Assembly (NCBI GenBank): GCA_018396995.1
Contig: JAGTQB010000004.1
Span: 1-64,000, forward strand
Reading direction: 5' to 3'
DNA: 64,000 nt
Source: Candidatus Bathyarchaeota archaeon
GTDB taxonomy: Archaea > Thermoproteota > Bathyarchaeia > Bathyarchaeales > DTEX01
The position numbers were made by a program, and so were the translations under genes. Under the pieces are notes generated by a model. That model saw only the letters and a list, made by a program, of their open reading frames with translations. It searched no databases and had not been told where the DNA came from. This document shows positions 1-8,351 of this stretch, piece by piece (the first letter of the stretch is position 1; each line of letters begins with the position of its first letter).

Positions 1-87
1 GATCCCAGGTAAGACCGGAGCCCAGAGGGCTGTCAAGGCTATAATTGCAATTAATACTATTAAAAGGGGTCTCACCATTTTCTTCAT
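1..87 (-). CDS. Partial secreted or membrane-anchored protein (N-terminus only)
   Basis: The first 29 codons of a minus-strand gene that runs off the left edge. The start begins with Met-Lys-Lys and is followed by about 15 hydrophobic residues, which looks like a signal peptide or membrane anchor. A GGTGG ribosome site lies 5 nt upstream of the chosen ATG at 87; an in-frame ATG at 99 is possible but would overlap that site. The mature domain is outside the window, so no function can be given. Confidence 0.55.
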   Translation of the reverse strand, partial: MKKMVRPLLIVLIAIIALTALWAPVLPGI

Positions 88-222
88 AAAAACCACCATA
101 CAAGATTATAGGACTATTGTCACCGGCTGGATTTTCTATAAAAAGAGAACCCCAGGAGTTAATAATTGTTATGCTAATTCCTTTTTTCTTTTCTTATCAT
201 TTTTATTAGTGGGGATGATCTT

Positions 223-462
223 GTGAGAGCATATATTCTTGTAAATTCCGAGCCGGGTATGATATGAGAGGTGGCTGAGGCCGCCCTTGCAATTGAGGGT
301 GTAAAGGAAGCTCATGCTGTAACTGGACAGTTTGACGACATAATCTAAGTCGAGTTTAAAAAGATGGAGAAACTAGGAAAGATCATTGAAAAAGTTCAGG
401 GCATAAAGGGCGTTGTGAGAACTCAAACATTAGTAGTTATTCCGCGACCCTTAAGGGAGTGA
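223..462 (+). pseudogene. Lrp/AsnC-type RAM (ligand-binding) domain protein, broken by two in-frame stops
   Basis: Reading from GTG 223 (GGGG ribosome site 8 nt upstream) gives 79 residues that match a stand-alone RAM domain of the Lrp/AsnC family: a first strand ending in SEPGM, a helix, IEGVKEAHAVTG, a second helix and a final strand RTQTLVVIP. Such proteins normally bind amino acids as a small oligomer without a DNA-binding domain. The frame is interrupted by TGA at 265-267 and TAA at 346-348, yet both flanks stay in one frame and align along the whole fold. Two different stops argue for decay by point mutation rather than recoding. Assembly or sequencing error is the alternative. Confidence 0.75.
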
Positions 463-491
463 TTAGCAGCATTAAATCGAGTATCAGATAA

Positions 492-1862
492 TTATTCAGT
501 TAACCCCCTCTCCTTTCTCTCACGCAATGTTTCACTAATGGCAATCTCAACCTGCTCAACCGCCGTTCCAAGATAGTTTCTTGGGTTAAGAATCTCATCT
601 ATGTCTTCAGGTCTTAGTAATTTCCTAATAATATCATTGTTTAAAAGGGCGTCCTTAAATGGTATCTTTTCTCGGGCACTTATAATCGTTAGTCTCCTCA
701 AGAGCTCATGTGCTTCCTGTCTACTCATTCCCTTTTTTGTGAGGGCTATCATAACTGCTTCTGATAGAAATCTACCCTGCGTTAAGCTCATGTTCTCCAT
801 CATCCTCTTTTCATCGACCTCAAGATTTGATAGAACCTTTATCATTAAATGAAGCATGTAGTCGACTAGAATGCAAGCCTCTGGTATAATAAACCTCTCC
901 GCTGACGACTGTGTGAGATCTCTTTCATGCCATGTCGGAATATTTTCTAGCGCTGGGATGACAAGTCCCCGAACAACCTTTGCTAGACCACATATTCTTT
1001 CACATATCTCTGGGTTACGTTTATGTGGCATTGTTGAACTCCCCACTTGTCTCCCTACTTCGAAGGGCTCAAAAACCTCCGCTATCTCCGTCCTCTGGAG
1101 CTCCCTTATCTCTGTGGCAAATTTATCAAGTGTTGAGGCTATTATCGCCAATAGACATATTAGCTCCGCATGAACATCCCGGGATATTATCTGCGTGGTA
1201 ATGCCAGCTGGTCTAAGACCAAGCTTTTGCATAACGAGCTCCTGTATCCTCATGGCATTTGGTCCTAAACCAGCCTGTGTGCCCACAGCACCAGTTATTT
1301 TGCCAACTAAGACTCGCTTTTTACACTCTCTAAGCCTTTGAATATGCCTTGATATTTCACGCATCCATCCAGCCAGCTTAAATCCAAACGTTATTGGTAA
1401 GGCGTGCTGGCCATGCGTACGCCCCATCATGATGGTCTTCTTATATCGATCAGCCAATTTAAGTAAAATGAGTTCTAAGTCATTTAGACGCTGCTCAATT
1501 ATTTCTAAAGCCTCCTTAAGCTGTAGTGCCCTGGCAGTATCAACGACGTCATAGCTCGTTATACCTAAATGCACATATGCTCCACTCGGACCACAGACCT
1601 CAGCCAAAGCTTTGACAAGAGCCATTATATCATGCTTAATCTCCTTCTCGATCTCCTTAATTCGGCTAACCTTAACATGCTTTATTGAAGCCATTTCAAC
1701 TATCTTTTCGGCAGCCTCTTTAGGTATCTCGCCAACTTCGCTCTGAGCCCATGCCAATGCAGCTTCAACATCAAGCATCTTCTGAATATAATTCTCCTCC
1801 TCAAAGACTCTGAGCATCTCAGCTGTCCCATAGCGCCCCGCATCTATCGGTAAAATTGGCAT
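492..1862 (-). CDS. purB: Adenylosuccinate lyase
   Basis: 456 residues, the normal size for archaeal and bacterial-type PurB. It cleaves SAICAR to AICAR and adenylosuccinate to AMP in purine synthesis, in the cytoplasm as a homotetramer. The fumarase/aspartase superfamily signature GSSTMPHKRNP lies near residue 265 and contains the catalytic serine loop. The TSYDVVDTA and GRTHGQHALP active-site segments are also visible near residues 102 and 148. The ATG at 1862 has GGAGG 7 nt upstream. A second purine gene (purE, 32.7 kb) lies elsewhere in the window, so purine genes are not in one operon. Confidence 0.95.
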   Translation of the reverse strand: MPILPIDAGRYGTAEMLRVFEEENYIQKMLDVEAALAWAQSEVGEIPKEAAEKIVEMASIKHVKVSRIKEIEKEIKHDIMALVKALAEVCGPSGAYVHLGITSYDVVDTARALQLKEALEIIEQRLNDLELILLKLADRYKKTIMMGRTHGQHALPITFGFKLAGWMREISRHIQRLRECKKRVLVGKITGAVGTQAGLGPNAMRIQELVMQKLGLRPAGITTQIISRDVHAELICLLAIIASTLDKFATEIRELQRTEIAEVFEPFEVGRQVGSSTMPHKRNPEICERICGLAKVVRGLVIPALENIPTWHERDLTQSSAERFIIPEACILVDYMLHLMIKVLSNLEVDEKRMMENMSLTQGRFLSEAVMIALTKKGMSRQEAHELLRRLTIISAREKIPFKDALLNNDIIRKLLRPEDIDEILNPRNYLGTAVEQVEIAISETLRERKERGLTE

Positions 1863-1944
1863 TGAGTAACCTCCACAAACGCTATCTTCAAATTAATTTT
1901 CATCTTTTCCAGAAATAAATCTGTAGGTGGATGGCGCTTAGGCA

Positions 1945-3429
1945 ATGGGTGGACTGGCAGCGATAATTTCAAAAACTGGAAGGTGTGTTGCTCCCGAAGC
2001 CATAAGAATGCTTAGTGCACTTAGGCACAGGGGTAATGAGCTTCATGGTATAACAACAGGCAAAATAGTAACTTTTGCAAAGGATCTGCTTGAGTTAAGT
2101 CATCTCTTAAAGGACACTAGTTCAGATATCATTATAGGCTATAATTTTAGGCGTCTCCTCCCAGAGGACAGCCCACAACCGATTGAAATAGACAATTTAA
2201 AGGTTGTTTTGGAAGGTAGGATATATTCACCGTACTCCGGGAAAAGCGAGGTTTATAAGATTATTGAACAGCATAGGGAGGAAAGCGTAAGAAAGGTTAT
2301 TTCCGAAGTGGAAGGGAGCTTTATTATTGCCATTCTTTCTGGAAAACGACTAATTATTGGGAGAGATTCGATTGGCGCGACCCCTCTATACTTTTCTGAG
2401 AATGATCATTTTATAGCGTTGGCATCTGAAAGGAAGGCTCTGTGGTCTATCGGCATGGACAATGCAAGCATAAAAACATTCCCGCCCGGGAACCTAGCGG
2501 AGATATCAAGTGAAGGAATTGCCATGAGACAAATCAAGGTTCTAGAAGCGTTAAGACCCAGAATAATTAAGGATGAGGAGAATATATTGATGGAACTACA
2601 TAACATGCTTTCAGAAGCCATTAGAAGAAGACTTTATGGTTTAAATGGAGGAGTCTCTCTAGCTTTCTCCGGCGGTCTGGATAGTAGTATAATTGCAGCT
2701 CTATTAAAGAAGGCTGGTGTAAACGCCACCTTAGTAACGGTTGGATTGGAGGGCTCAAAAGATATAGAGCAAGCTGAGGAGACTGCCAAGGAAATAGGTC
2801 TAAGAGTTAAAACTGAAACATATACTATAAAAGATGTTGAAGAGGTTCTGCCTAAGGTTCTATGGTTAATTGAAGAGGCAAATAGTTTAAAAGCTTCGAT
2901 TAAAATTCCAGAATATTGGGCCGCCGAGGTTTCTTCTAAAATAGATTGTAAGGTAATGTTTTTTGGAGAGGGGGGAGATGAATTATTCGGGGGTTATTAC
3001 AAATATCTGAGAGAATATGAGAAATCGCTGGAAAACGCGGAGATGGCGCTATTCTTTGATGTAATTAGTCTCTATAGCTCTTTAGAGATGAGTGAGAAAA
3101 TATGTACTTTCCATAATGTTGAAGCGAGGTTTCCATACGCAGATCATGATTTAGCCCTCTTCGCCCTCAAAATTCCTATTTCAATGAAGATATCATCTAA
3201 AGATGATCCGCTTCGTAAAAGAATTTTGAGGAGGTATGCTGAACAGATTGGCCTACCAGCCGATGTCTATCTTAGACCTAAAAAGGCTATTCAGTATGGA
3301 ACTGGTGTCAGCAAAGTGCTTAAAAAGATTGCAAAGAGAAATGAATTAAACGTACAGGCCTTTATCGACAAAGTTTTCAGAGAAAAAACAGGTTTATACA
3401 AATGTAAAAATAACGACCTTCCCCTCTAA
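1945..3429 (+). CDS. Asparagine synthetase (AsnB)-like protein lacking the N-terminal catalytic cysteine
   Basis: 494 residues with the AsnB layout: an N-terminal Ntn-type glutaminase fold (with RHRGNELHG, GRDSIGATPLYF) and a C-terminal ATP-pyrophosphatase domain with the PP-loop SGGLDSS near residue 235 and GEGGDELFGGY near residue 345. The family converts Asp to Asn with ATP, using ammonia released by Cys at position 2 (start MCG). Here the start reads ATG GGT GGA, Met-Gly-Gly: the nucleophile codon TGT is GGT. An in-frame TAG at 1939-1941 rules out a longer start. The protein may use free ammonia or act on another substrate. The function of the C-terminal half is secure as a family assignment, the exact product is not. 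Confidence 0.8.
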   Translation: MGGLAAIISKTGRCVAPEAIRMLSALRHRGNELHGITTGKIVTFAKDLLELSHLLKDTSSDIIIGYNFRRLLPEDSPQPIEIDNLKVVLEGRIYSPYSGKSEVYKIIEQHREESVRKVISEVEGSFIIAILSGKRLIIGRDSIGATPLYFSENDHFIALASERKALWSIGMDNASIKTFPPGNLAEISSEGIAMRQIKVLEALRPRIIKDEENILMELHNMLSEAIRRRLYGLNGGVSLAFSGGLDSSIIAALLKKAGVNATLVTVGLEGSKDIEQAEETAKEIGLRVKTETYTIKDVEEVLPKVLWLIEEANSLKASIKIPEYWAAEVSSKIDCKVMFFGEGGDELFGGYYKYLREYEKSLENAEMALFFDVISLYSSLEMSEKICTFHNVEARFPYADHDLALFALKIPISMKISSKDDPLRKRILRRYAEQIGLPADVYLRPKKAIQYGTGVSKVLKKIAKRNELNVQAFIDKVFREKTGLYKCKNNDLPL

Positions 3430-3497
3430 GATCTATCATATTTTAAATCAGGAGGAAAAATCAAGAAGTAGTAAGAGACCAATCGCTCCATCTTTGG

Positions 3498-3680
3498 CTA
3501 CTCAGTAACGGTTATGGCGCCAGCCGGGCATTGAGTTTCACATGCCCTGCAGAGAAGACATTCATCAGCCTTAATAGGAACCGATTTTCCCTCCTTAAGC
3601 TCATATACCCCTACCGGGCAAACATCAACACATGTTCCACAGCCAGTGCACTTCTCTGGATCAACATTTATCTTTGCCAT
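3498..3680 (-). CDS. 2x[4Fe-4S] ferredoxin
   Basis: 60 residues consisting almost entirely of two ferredoxin motifs, C-x2-C-x2-C-x3-CP at residues 11-21 and C-x2-C-x2-C-x3-CP at residues 41-51, each set ligating one [4Fe-4S] cluster with the fourth Cys exchanged between the motifs. It is a low-potential cytoplasmic electron carrier, probably for the oxoacid oxidoreductases or hydrogenases usual in anaerobic archaea; the partner is not in this window. The ATG at 3680 is preceded by GAGGTG. It stands alone, convergent with the AsnB-like gene. Confidence 0.93.
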   Translation of the reverse strand: MAKINVDPEKCTGCGTCVDVCPVGVYELKEGKSVPIKADECLLCRACETQCPAGAITVTE

Positions 3681-3766
3681 ATACGGGCACCTCGATTTAA
3701 TTTCAAAAGATATTTACACCAGAATAAAAAACTTTTGGAATTCTTGCGAAAACTATCTATCGATAT

Positions 3767-4582
3767 TTAGTGAGAATTCTCCCTCTTAAAATAGGATAAG
3801 ATCTTGTTAAGTACATTAACCAGCTTTTTACCACAAACTATAACCCATTCACTCTCTTGTGGGGAGTTATTTTCACTCTCTATAGTGTTAGGGTGGAGTA
3901 TAATACAGTTGTTATCGATCGAAATAATAAGAGTTGCAGATAAAGGCAAATTTCGTACAATTCTATATTGCAGACACATAGCACGACATACCTTTTTATT
4001 AACTTTTGAACCAGAGGGAAAGTATAAGCGGACACTTACACCCTTCTCGAAAAGAGTATCTAAAACCTCCCTTAGGAACCCATAAACATGGAGAAAATAT
4101 TCCCAAGAGGAGAAGAATTCAACGTTTTTCCCGGCGCTTAAAAGAAGATCCGTCACCTTTCTTAAGGCTCTTTCTCCAGTTAGTATCCAAACCTCTTCAC
4201 GAAGCACTTTTGACTCTGTAGACTCCTCATATTTCTTCTGAAGATGAAGAAAGACCTCGTTGAGCTGTTCTACAATTTTTTCCTGGATATCTATGAGAGG
4301 TTTCAGCGTTTCAGTTGGCGAAAGAGCAATAAAAAGCCTGGGGCTTAGAGGAAGCTCGGTAACCATGTTCTGTTCCATAAGCCTTCTAATAACAGAGTAG
4401 ACTTTTGTCCTAGGAACCCCGCATCTAATGCTTATTTTTCTTGCAGTTGAGGGACCTTCATTTACCAGAAATTCGTAAATTTTTGCCTCATATTCGGAGA
4501 ACCCTAAATATGCTCTCAGAAGTCTCCATAATGGCTGATATTGATGGAGTATTGAAACATTCTCTTGAACAATCACTTTCAT
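3767..4582 (-). CDS. TrmB-family transcriptional regulator
   Basis: 271 residues. Residues 20-90 form the winged helix typical of TrmB proteins (GFSEYEAKIYEFLV, then ARKISIRCGVPRTKVYSVIRRL), followed by a coiled linker of about 35 residues and a C-terminal region in the position of the PLD-like/sugar-sensing domain. TrmB proteins are archaeal regulators that usually sense sugars or other small molecules. No transporter is adjacent, so the target cannot be inferred. No clear ribosome site precedes the ATG; the message may be leaderless or start further in. Confidence 0.8.
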   Translation of the reverse strand: MKVIVQENVSILHQYQPLWRLLRAYLGFSEYEAKIYEFLVNEGPSTARKISIRCGVPRTKVYSVIRRLMEQNMVTELPLSPRLFIALSPTETLKPLIDIQEKIVEQLNEVFLHLQKKYEESTESKVLREEVWILTGERALRKVTDLLLSAGKNVEFFSSWEYFLHVYGFLREVLDTLFEKGVSVRLYFPSGSKVNKKVCRAMCLQYRIVRNLPLSATLIISIDNNCIILHPNTIESENNSPQESEWVIVCGKKLVNVLNKILSYFKRENSH

Positions 4583-4672
4583 GTTTTTTGGGTAACGATC
4601 AAAGAGATAAATTTAGTTAATTGTTAAGTCCGATTCGGAAGATGAAAAATGCTATTCTGAATTAATTAGATA

Positions 4673-6400
4673 CTAAATTTCCTCTTTAATTTTTAAAATC
4701 GCCTCTTCTATAAGGGATTTTGCTCTACTAATTCTACCAGTATATTCGTCAATAAGCTTACGGTGCTCCCCTACAGAGATTTCTCCCTGACGTAGCTTCA
4801 TATCTACTTCATCAATACTCCTCCTCGCATCTTCTATATCATTAATTGCTCTCTCCAATTGCTTCATTAAATCAGCATAGGGATCTCTAGTAGACTCTAT
4901 TTGCGTTTTAAGATCCATAATCTTCTTCCTCGTAGCACGGAGCTGTTCTTCAAGCATTTTTTTCATTAGGCGATATCGCCGCTTAGGAACTTTCCCCCTA
5001 ATATATTCTTCTCTCAGAGACTCTATTTTCGAGTAAATATCCTCCATTTCTTCACATGCTTGAAGAAAAGTCGTCAGAGTTTCTGGGGAAAAAGTTATAG
5101 CATACGTTGTCTTACCAGGTGGTTTAATGAGGACGCTAATTATACTCGCTAAACCAATTAAAATTATGGCCAACATTGTTGGTCTAAGAGCTGCCCAAAG
5201 AAAAGCGTATTGATAATCAATGCATAATGGGCTTAAACTCTCATATCTTGTAATGTTGTAGTATTCGAGAGTAAACTTCTCTCTGAAAAGCTCTATTTTC
5301 TCATACTTAGCTGAAGGGTGTCGACCTCCGTTTATAATACTCGCTCCTTCGGGCAATAAAACAGATACAATTATTTTGGGGATGAACCATTCATCAGGTC
5401 TCGTAATATTAACTTTTAGCGAGTATACCTGTAAGTTTTTTCTTTCAATGTAGCTCTGTGTCGGCAGGGAATATAATACGGCTATTCTCGTCCTTTCATT
5501 CCTTTTCAGCCTATCGCGTAAAGATATACTTAGGAAAACTCCATGTTCGCTTTTTTCAACAAATACATCATTATCTGAATATCTATCATATATGTCATAG
5601 ACGGCTATATTTGCTGATCCCGGTGGGAGGATTATGCGAAAACTATCTATATTGACCATTACTGTATCATAGAGGTCGGTTACATATATTCTTCCCCACT
5701 CATCTACTGAAATCTCTCTCCTCACCTCTAAAATCTTAAGAATACTGAAGGATGCATCTGAGAATTCGACCCATGAAGAAGCATTCAGGTAAGCTGGAAG
5801 TGGACTCGTCACATTATTAAGTAACCTAAAGTCACTAGTCATATTTAGGAAAGTTTCTCGCGGAAAACCTTCTGGTGAAACTCCAGCATTAGGTGGGAGT
5901 ATTAGCGTTATATTGCAAAGATCAGACTTAACCCTGAGTGACGGGTAGAGTGGGAAAACCGCACGAAACTCACTTTCATCTTTTCTCTTGATTAGATCTG
6001 AGAAAATTGTTGTCAGAGTGAAATTATATGATTGCTTCCCACTTATTTTGTCAGTCTCAAGATATATTTTGAACCATTTAAAAGCATCATCTTCCTCAGA
6101 GAACTCGGCCTTAAGTGGGTTATAAGAGTCATATGCCGCTAAATAAACTAAGTTTCTATAATAGTTCCTTGGTATACCAACTAAGTGGAATGATGGCAAT
6201 TGAATATTTTCTTTCATAAAGAAGGTAAAGGTATCATTAACCATAATGTATCCACCATTCAAAATAATGATCTTCCTATCAACATTAATAGAAAAGTTAG
6301 AAGTATTATCTAAGTTTCCAGAAGCCTTCCCTGCGGAGAGACTAATGATAGTAGTTGTCAGAATTAGAAATCCTATCAACAGTATCTTACGTTGATCCAT
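4673..6400 (-). CDS. Exported membrane protein with cytoplasmic coiled-coil tail, unknown function
   Basis: 575 residues, not recognised. It has an N-terminal signal sequence (hydrophobic residues 7-22), about 370 residues of predicted extracellular beta-rich sequence with several N-x-S/T sequons, one membrane span near residues 403-428, and a charged C-terminal half (about residues 435-575) of heptad-like Glu/Lys/Arg/Leu sequence that should form a cytoplasmic coiled coil. The layout resembles archaeal surface proteins with predicted extracellular Ig-like parts. GAGG lies 8 nt upstream of the ATG. The gene is separated by 67 bp from the next one and looks monocistronic. Confidence 0.7.
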   Translation of the reverse strand: MDQRKILLIGFLILTTTIISLSAGKASGNLDNTSNFSINVDRKIIILNGGYIMVNDTFTFFMKENIQLPSFHLVGIPRNYYRNLVYLAAYDSYNPLKAEFSEEDDAFKWFKIYLETDKISGKQSYNFTLTTIFSDLIKRKDESEFRAVFPLYPSLRVKSDLCNITLILPPNAGVSPEGFPRETFLNMTSDFRLLNNVTSPLPAYLNASSWVEFSDASFSILKILEVRREISVDEWGRIYVTDLYDTVMVNIDSFRIILPPGSANIAVYDIYDRYSDNDVFVEKSEHGVFLSISLRDRLKRNERTRIAVLYSLPTQSYIERKNLQVYSLKVNITRPDEWFIPKIIVSVLLPEGASIINGGRHPSAKYEKIELFREKFTLEYYNITRYESLSPLCIDYQYAFLWAALRPTMLAIILIGLASIISVLIKPPGKTTYAITFSPETLTTFLQACEEMEDIYSKIESLREEYIRGKVPKRRYRLMKKMLEEQLRATRKKIMDLKTQIESTRDPYADLMKQLERAINDIEDARRSIDEVDMKLRQGEISVGEHRKLIDEYTGRISRAKSLIEEAILKIKEEI

Positions 6401-6467
6401 TAGCTAATCCTCATCGAAGTGTTAGGTTCAGCGGTATAAAGATAGCTTCTTTAAGATTTAAAAATAT

Positions 6468-6815
6468 TTAGCCATACCCAGCCTGTTTAAGATAATATGC
6501 TTCCTCTTTCTTCGGACCAAAGCTTCTGATGCCTTTTTCTCTGAGCTGTTTTCTGAGACTTGACGCGTAGCTCGTACTTATCTCACCCCGCTTCTCTAGG
6601 TACGCTATTATTTCTTCGGCTTGCTCCATGGTATCACATCTTCTTATAAAATCAATTACATCTGGATTATATCCATCGAACTTCTTTGAAGCTGCTTTTT
6701 CCCCTTCTTCAACGTCCAGTCTCACAGAGGTTATAGTTATTTTACATACACCTGTTTCCATCTCCCTGGCAAGGTTAGGAAACATCTTCTTAAATACTTC
6801 TTTATCAATCTCCAT
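6468..6815 (-). CDS. Archaeal conserved protein, DUF2095-like
   Basis: 115 residues from the ATG at 6815, chosen because GAGG sits about 8 nt upstream; a TTG at 6830 would overlap that site. The N-terminal pattern (acidic, FKKMFPNLAREME) and the C-terminal helix-rich part (ISTSYASSLRKQLREKGIRSFG, ending near a Gly) recall the archaea-only family DUF2095. That family has no known function. The gene follows the nucleotidyltransferase by 54 bp on the same strand. The family name is from memory and moderately certain. Confidence 0.6.
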   Translation of the reverse strand: MEIDKEVFKKMFPNLAREMETGVCKITITSVRLDVEEGEKAASKKFDGYNPDVIDFIRRCDTMEQAEEIIAYLEKRGEISTSYASSLRKQLREKGIRSFGPKKEEAYYLKQAGYG

Positions 6816-6869
6816 CAGATTTTTCCTCAATCAATACTATTGGTTATAAGAAATTTAAAAGTAACCAAT

Positions 6870-7499
6870 TTATCTTCTTCGTCTAGGTATAAACCTTCTC
6901 AATGGATCCCTCTCAAGAACATCTTTTAACTGATCAATCGTTAATCCTCTCTTAACGTCACCGTATATGTCACATATTTCAATTTTATCAATATCTTCTG
7001 GCCTTCTAACAATTATTTCGGTTTTATCCCCCGAGGAGAATTCGACAAAGATGTGGAAGGTTTCGCCCCTTCCATTCTTCTCTGAGGGCGCCCTCTCAAC
7101 GCCCAGCACTTTTAAGCCACCCTTCTTGATAACCTCAATAACTAGCTTTTCATCATGCGAAAAAACAACTATGTCTATATCGCTATTCTTGTTTGCCGTT
7201 CCTCTCCAGACGCTGCCTATAAGCCTTGGATGAAAAGCGGATAACAACTCCATTATTTCAAGGGCTTCCCTACGCATTTGTATTAGACGGGACCACCTTT
7301 CCTCCCCCTCAAATTCATCCGCAATCCGATCTAATTCTTCGGCAACCTCAAAGTTTGATGGAAATATCTTTAATCCAAGCATTTTTGCAGCTCTCTCTTT
7401 TGCCCGCTTAAACTCCTTTTCCTCTAATGTGTAAAGTAAGAGGGCAGCTTCGCGGGCCACCTTCCTTCTAAAGTAAGTTTCGCTCTCTATTCTCTTCAT
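6870..7499 (-). CDS. Nucleotidyltransferase-domain protein
   Basis: 209 residues. Residues 1-90 are alpha-helical; a pol-beta-type nucleotidyltransferase core follows, with GSVWRGTANKNSDIDI near residue 97 (the GS-x9-DxD motif, two metal-binding Asp) and a downstream acidic strand (TEIIV). Family members transfer nucleotides to proteins, RNA or small molecules; the helical N-terminal domain resembles that of archaeal predicted nucleotidyltransferases. No HEPN partner gene is adjacent, so a toxin-antitoxin role is not supported. It lies downstream of rps3ae on the same strand. Confidence 0.75.
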   Translation of the reverse strand: MKRIESETYFRRKVAREAALLLYTLEEKEFKRAKERAAKMLGLKIFPSNFEVAEELDRIADEFEGEERWSRLIQMRREALEIMELLSAFHPRLIGSVWRGTANKNSDIDIVVFSHDEKLVIEVIKKGGLKVLGVERAPSEKNGRGETFHIFVEFSSGDKTEIIVRRPEDIDKIEICDIYGDVKRGLTIDQLKDVLERDPLRRFIPRRRR

Positions 7500-7544
7500 A
7501 TACGAGCAATTCTATACATGTAGCCTAAATAATAACATAAAAAT

Positions 7545-8234
7545 TTATTCTTCACTCCCCTCTTGCACTTCAGTCTCGCTGGAAGATTCATTTGAAACAA
7601 CTTCATCAACTGTTATTTCTGATTCTGGCGCTTTAACAACTGATACTGTCTCAATCTCTGGTTTGGAGAGGAGCTTCGATTTTCTTATTCCCACATGGCG
7701 TAATGGCGTTATTTTTTTAGCCTCATTATATATATCTGAGGCTATTTTTCCAAGAACTGCTTCCTGAACAAACTGCTCAAAAGTTAGCGCACTCGCTTTC
7801 TCTTCAATAATCTTCTTCATTATTGCGCGAATTGCTCTTTCCTGCGATGTTTTTATCCTAGTTAACGTAAAAGCAGCTGCGGCAACTCTCATCTTATAAC
7901 CATCCTTTGTTGTAACGTTAAATGTTCCATCGACTTTAGTTGTCTTTCTCCTAATGAGACTTCTGAGGTAGTCTCTGGAGTATTCGTGTCCCTTAAATAT
8001 TGTTAAGGCTCTTTTCCCATCAATATTAACCACCTGGAAGTATAGCTTAAGGTATTGATGGGAAAAGTCTTGCGTTATGTCATAGAGCGTTGCCTCAACA
8101 ACTCTTCCCAATAACTTTTCTGGCTCATCCGCGGGTATCGCGCCTATCTCAACGCCTCCAAAGTAATGTGGAGCTACTACAGCATACCATTTCTTGCTAC
8201 GCCACTTATCCTTAACGCGTGTGCTCTTTGACAA
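7545..8234 (-). CDS. rps3ae: 30S ribosomal protein eS1 (S3Ae)
   Basis: 229 residues of the eS1/S3Ae family, a small-subunit protein found in archaea and eukaryotes. Diagnostic segments are KDKWRSKKWYAVVAPHYFG at the N-terminus and the central SHQYLKLYFQV and GHEYSRDYLRSLIRR. The start is TTG at 8234 with GGTGA 5 nt upstream. The last 30 residues are a low-complexity acidic/Ser tail. It is divergent from serS, with a shared AT-rich promoter gap of about 117 bp. Confidence 0.95.
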   Translation of the reverse strand: MSKSTRVKDKWRSKKWYAVVAPHYFGGVEIGAIPADEPEKLLGRVVEATLYDITQDFSHQYLKLYFQVVNIDGKRALTIFKGHEYSRDYLRSLIRRKTTKVDGTFNVTTKDGYKMRVAAAAFTLTRIKTSQERAIRAIMKKIIEEKASALTFEQFVQEAVLGKIASDIYNEAKKITPLRHVGIRKSKLLSKPEIETVSVVKAPESEITVDEVVSNESSSETEVQEGSEE

Positions 8235-8351
8235 GTATTCACCACCGCACCCAAAATAATTGAAAAAGAGCTATATTAAAATTTGTTGGGAAGATATAAA
8301 ATGTTTATATTATTGTTGTTTTGTCTCTCTATTTTTCGGGGAAAAAGGGAA

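Noticed and set aside
265..267. TGA in the RAM-domain gene as a recoded selenocysteine or pyrrolysine codon
   Set aside because: The residue is not at a redox or catalytic site, and a TAA follows in the same frame, which recoding of TGA cannot explain.
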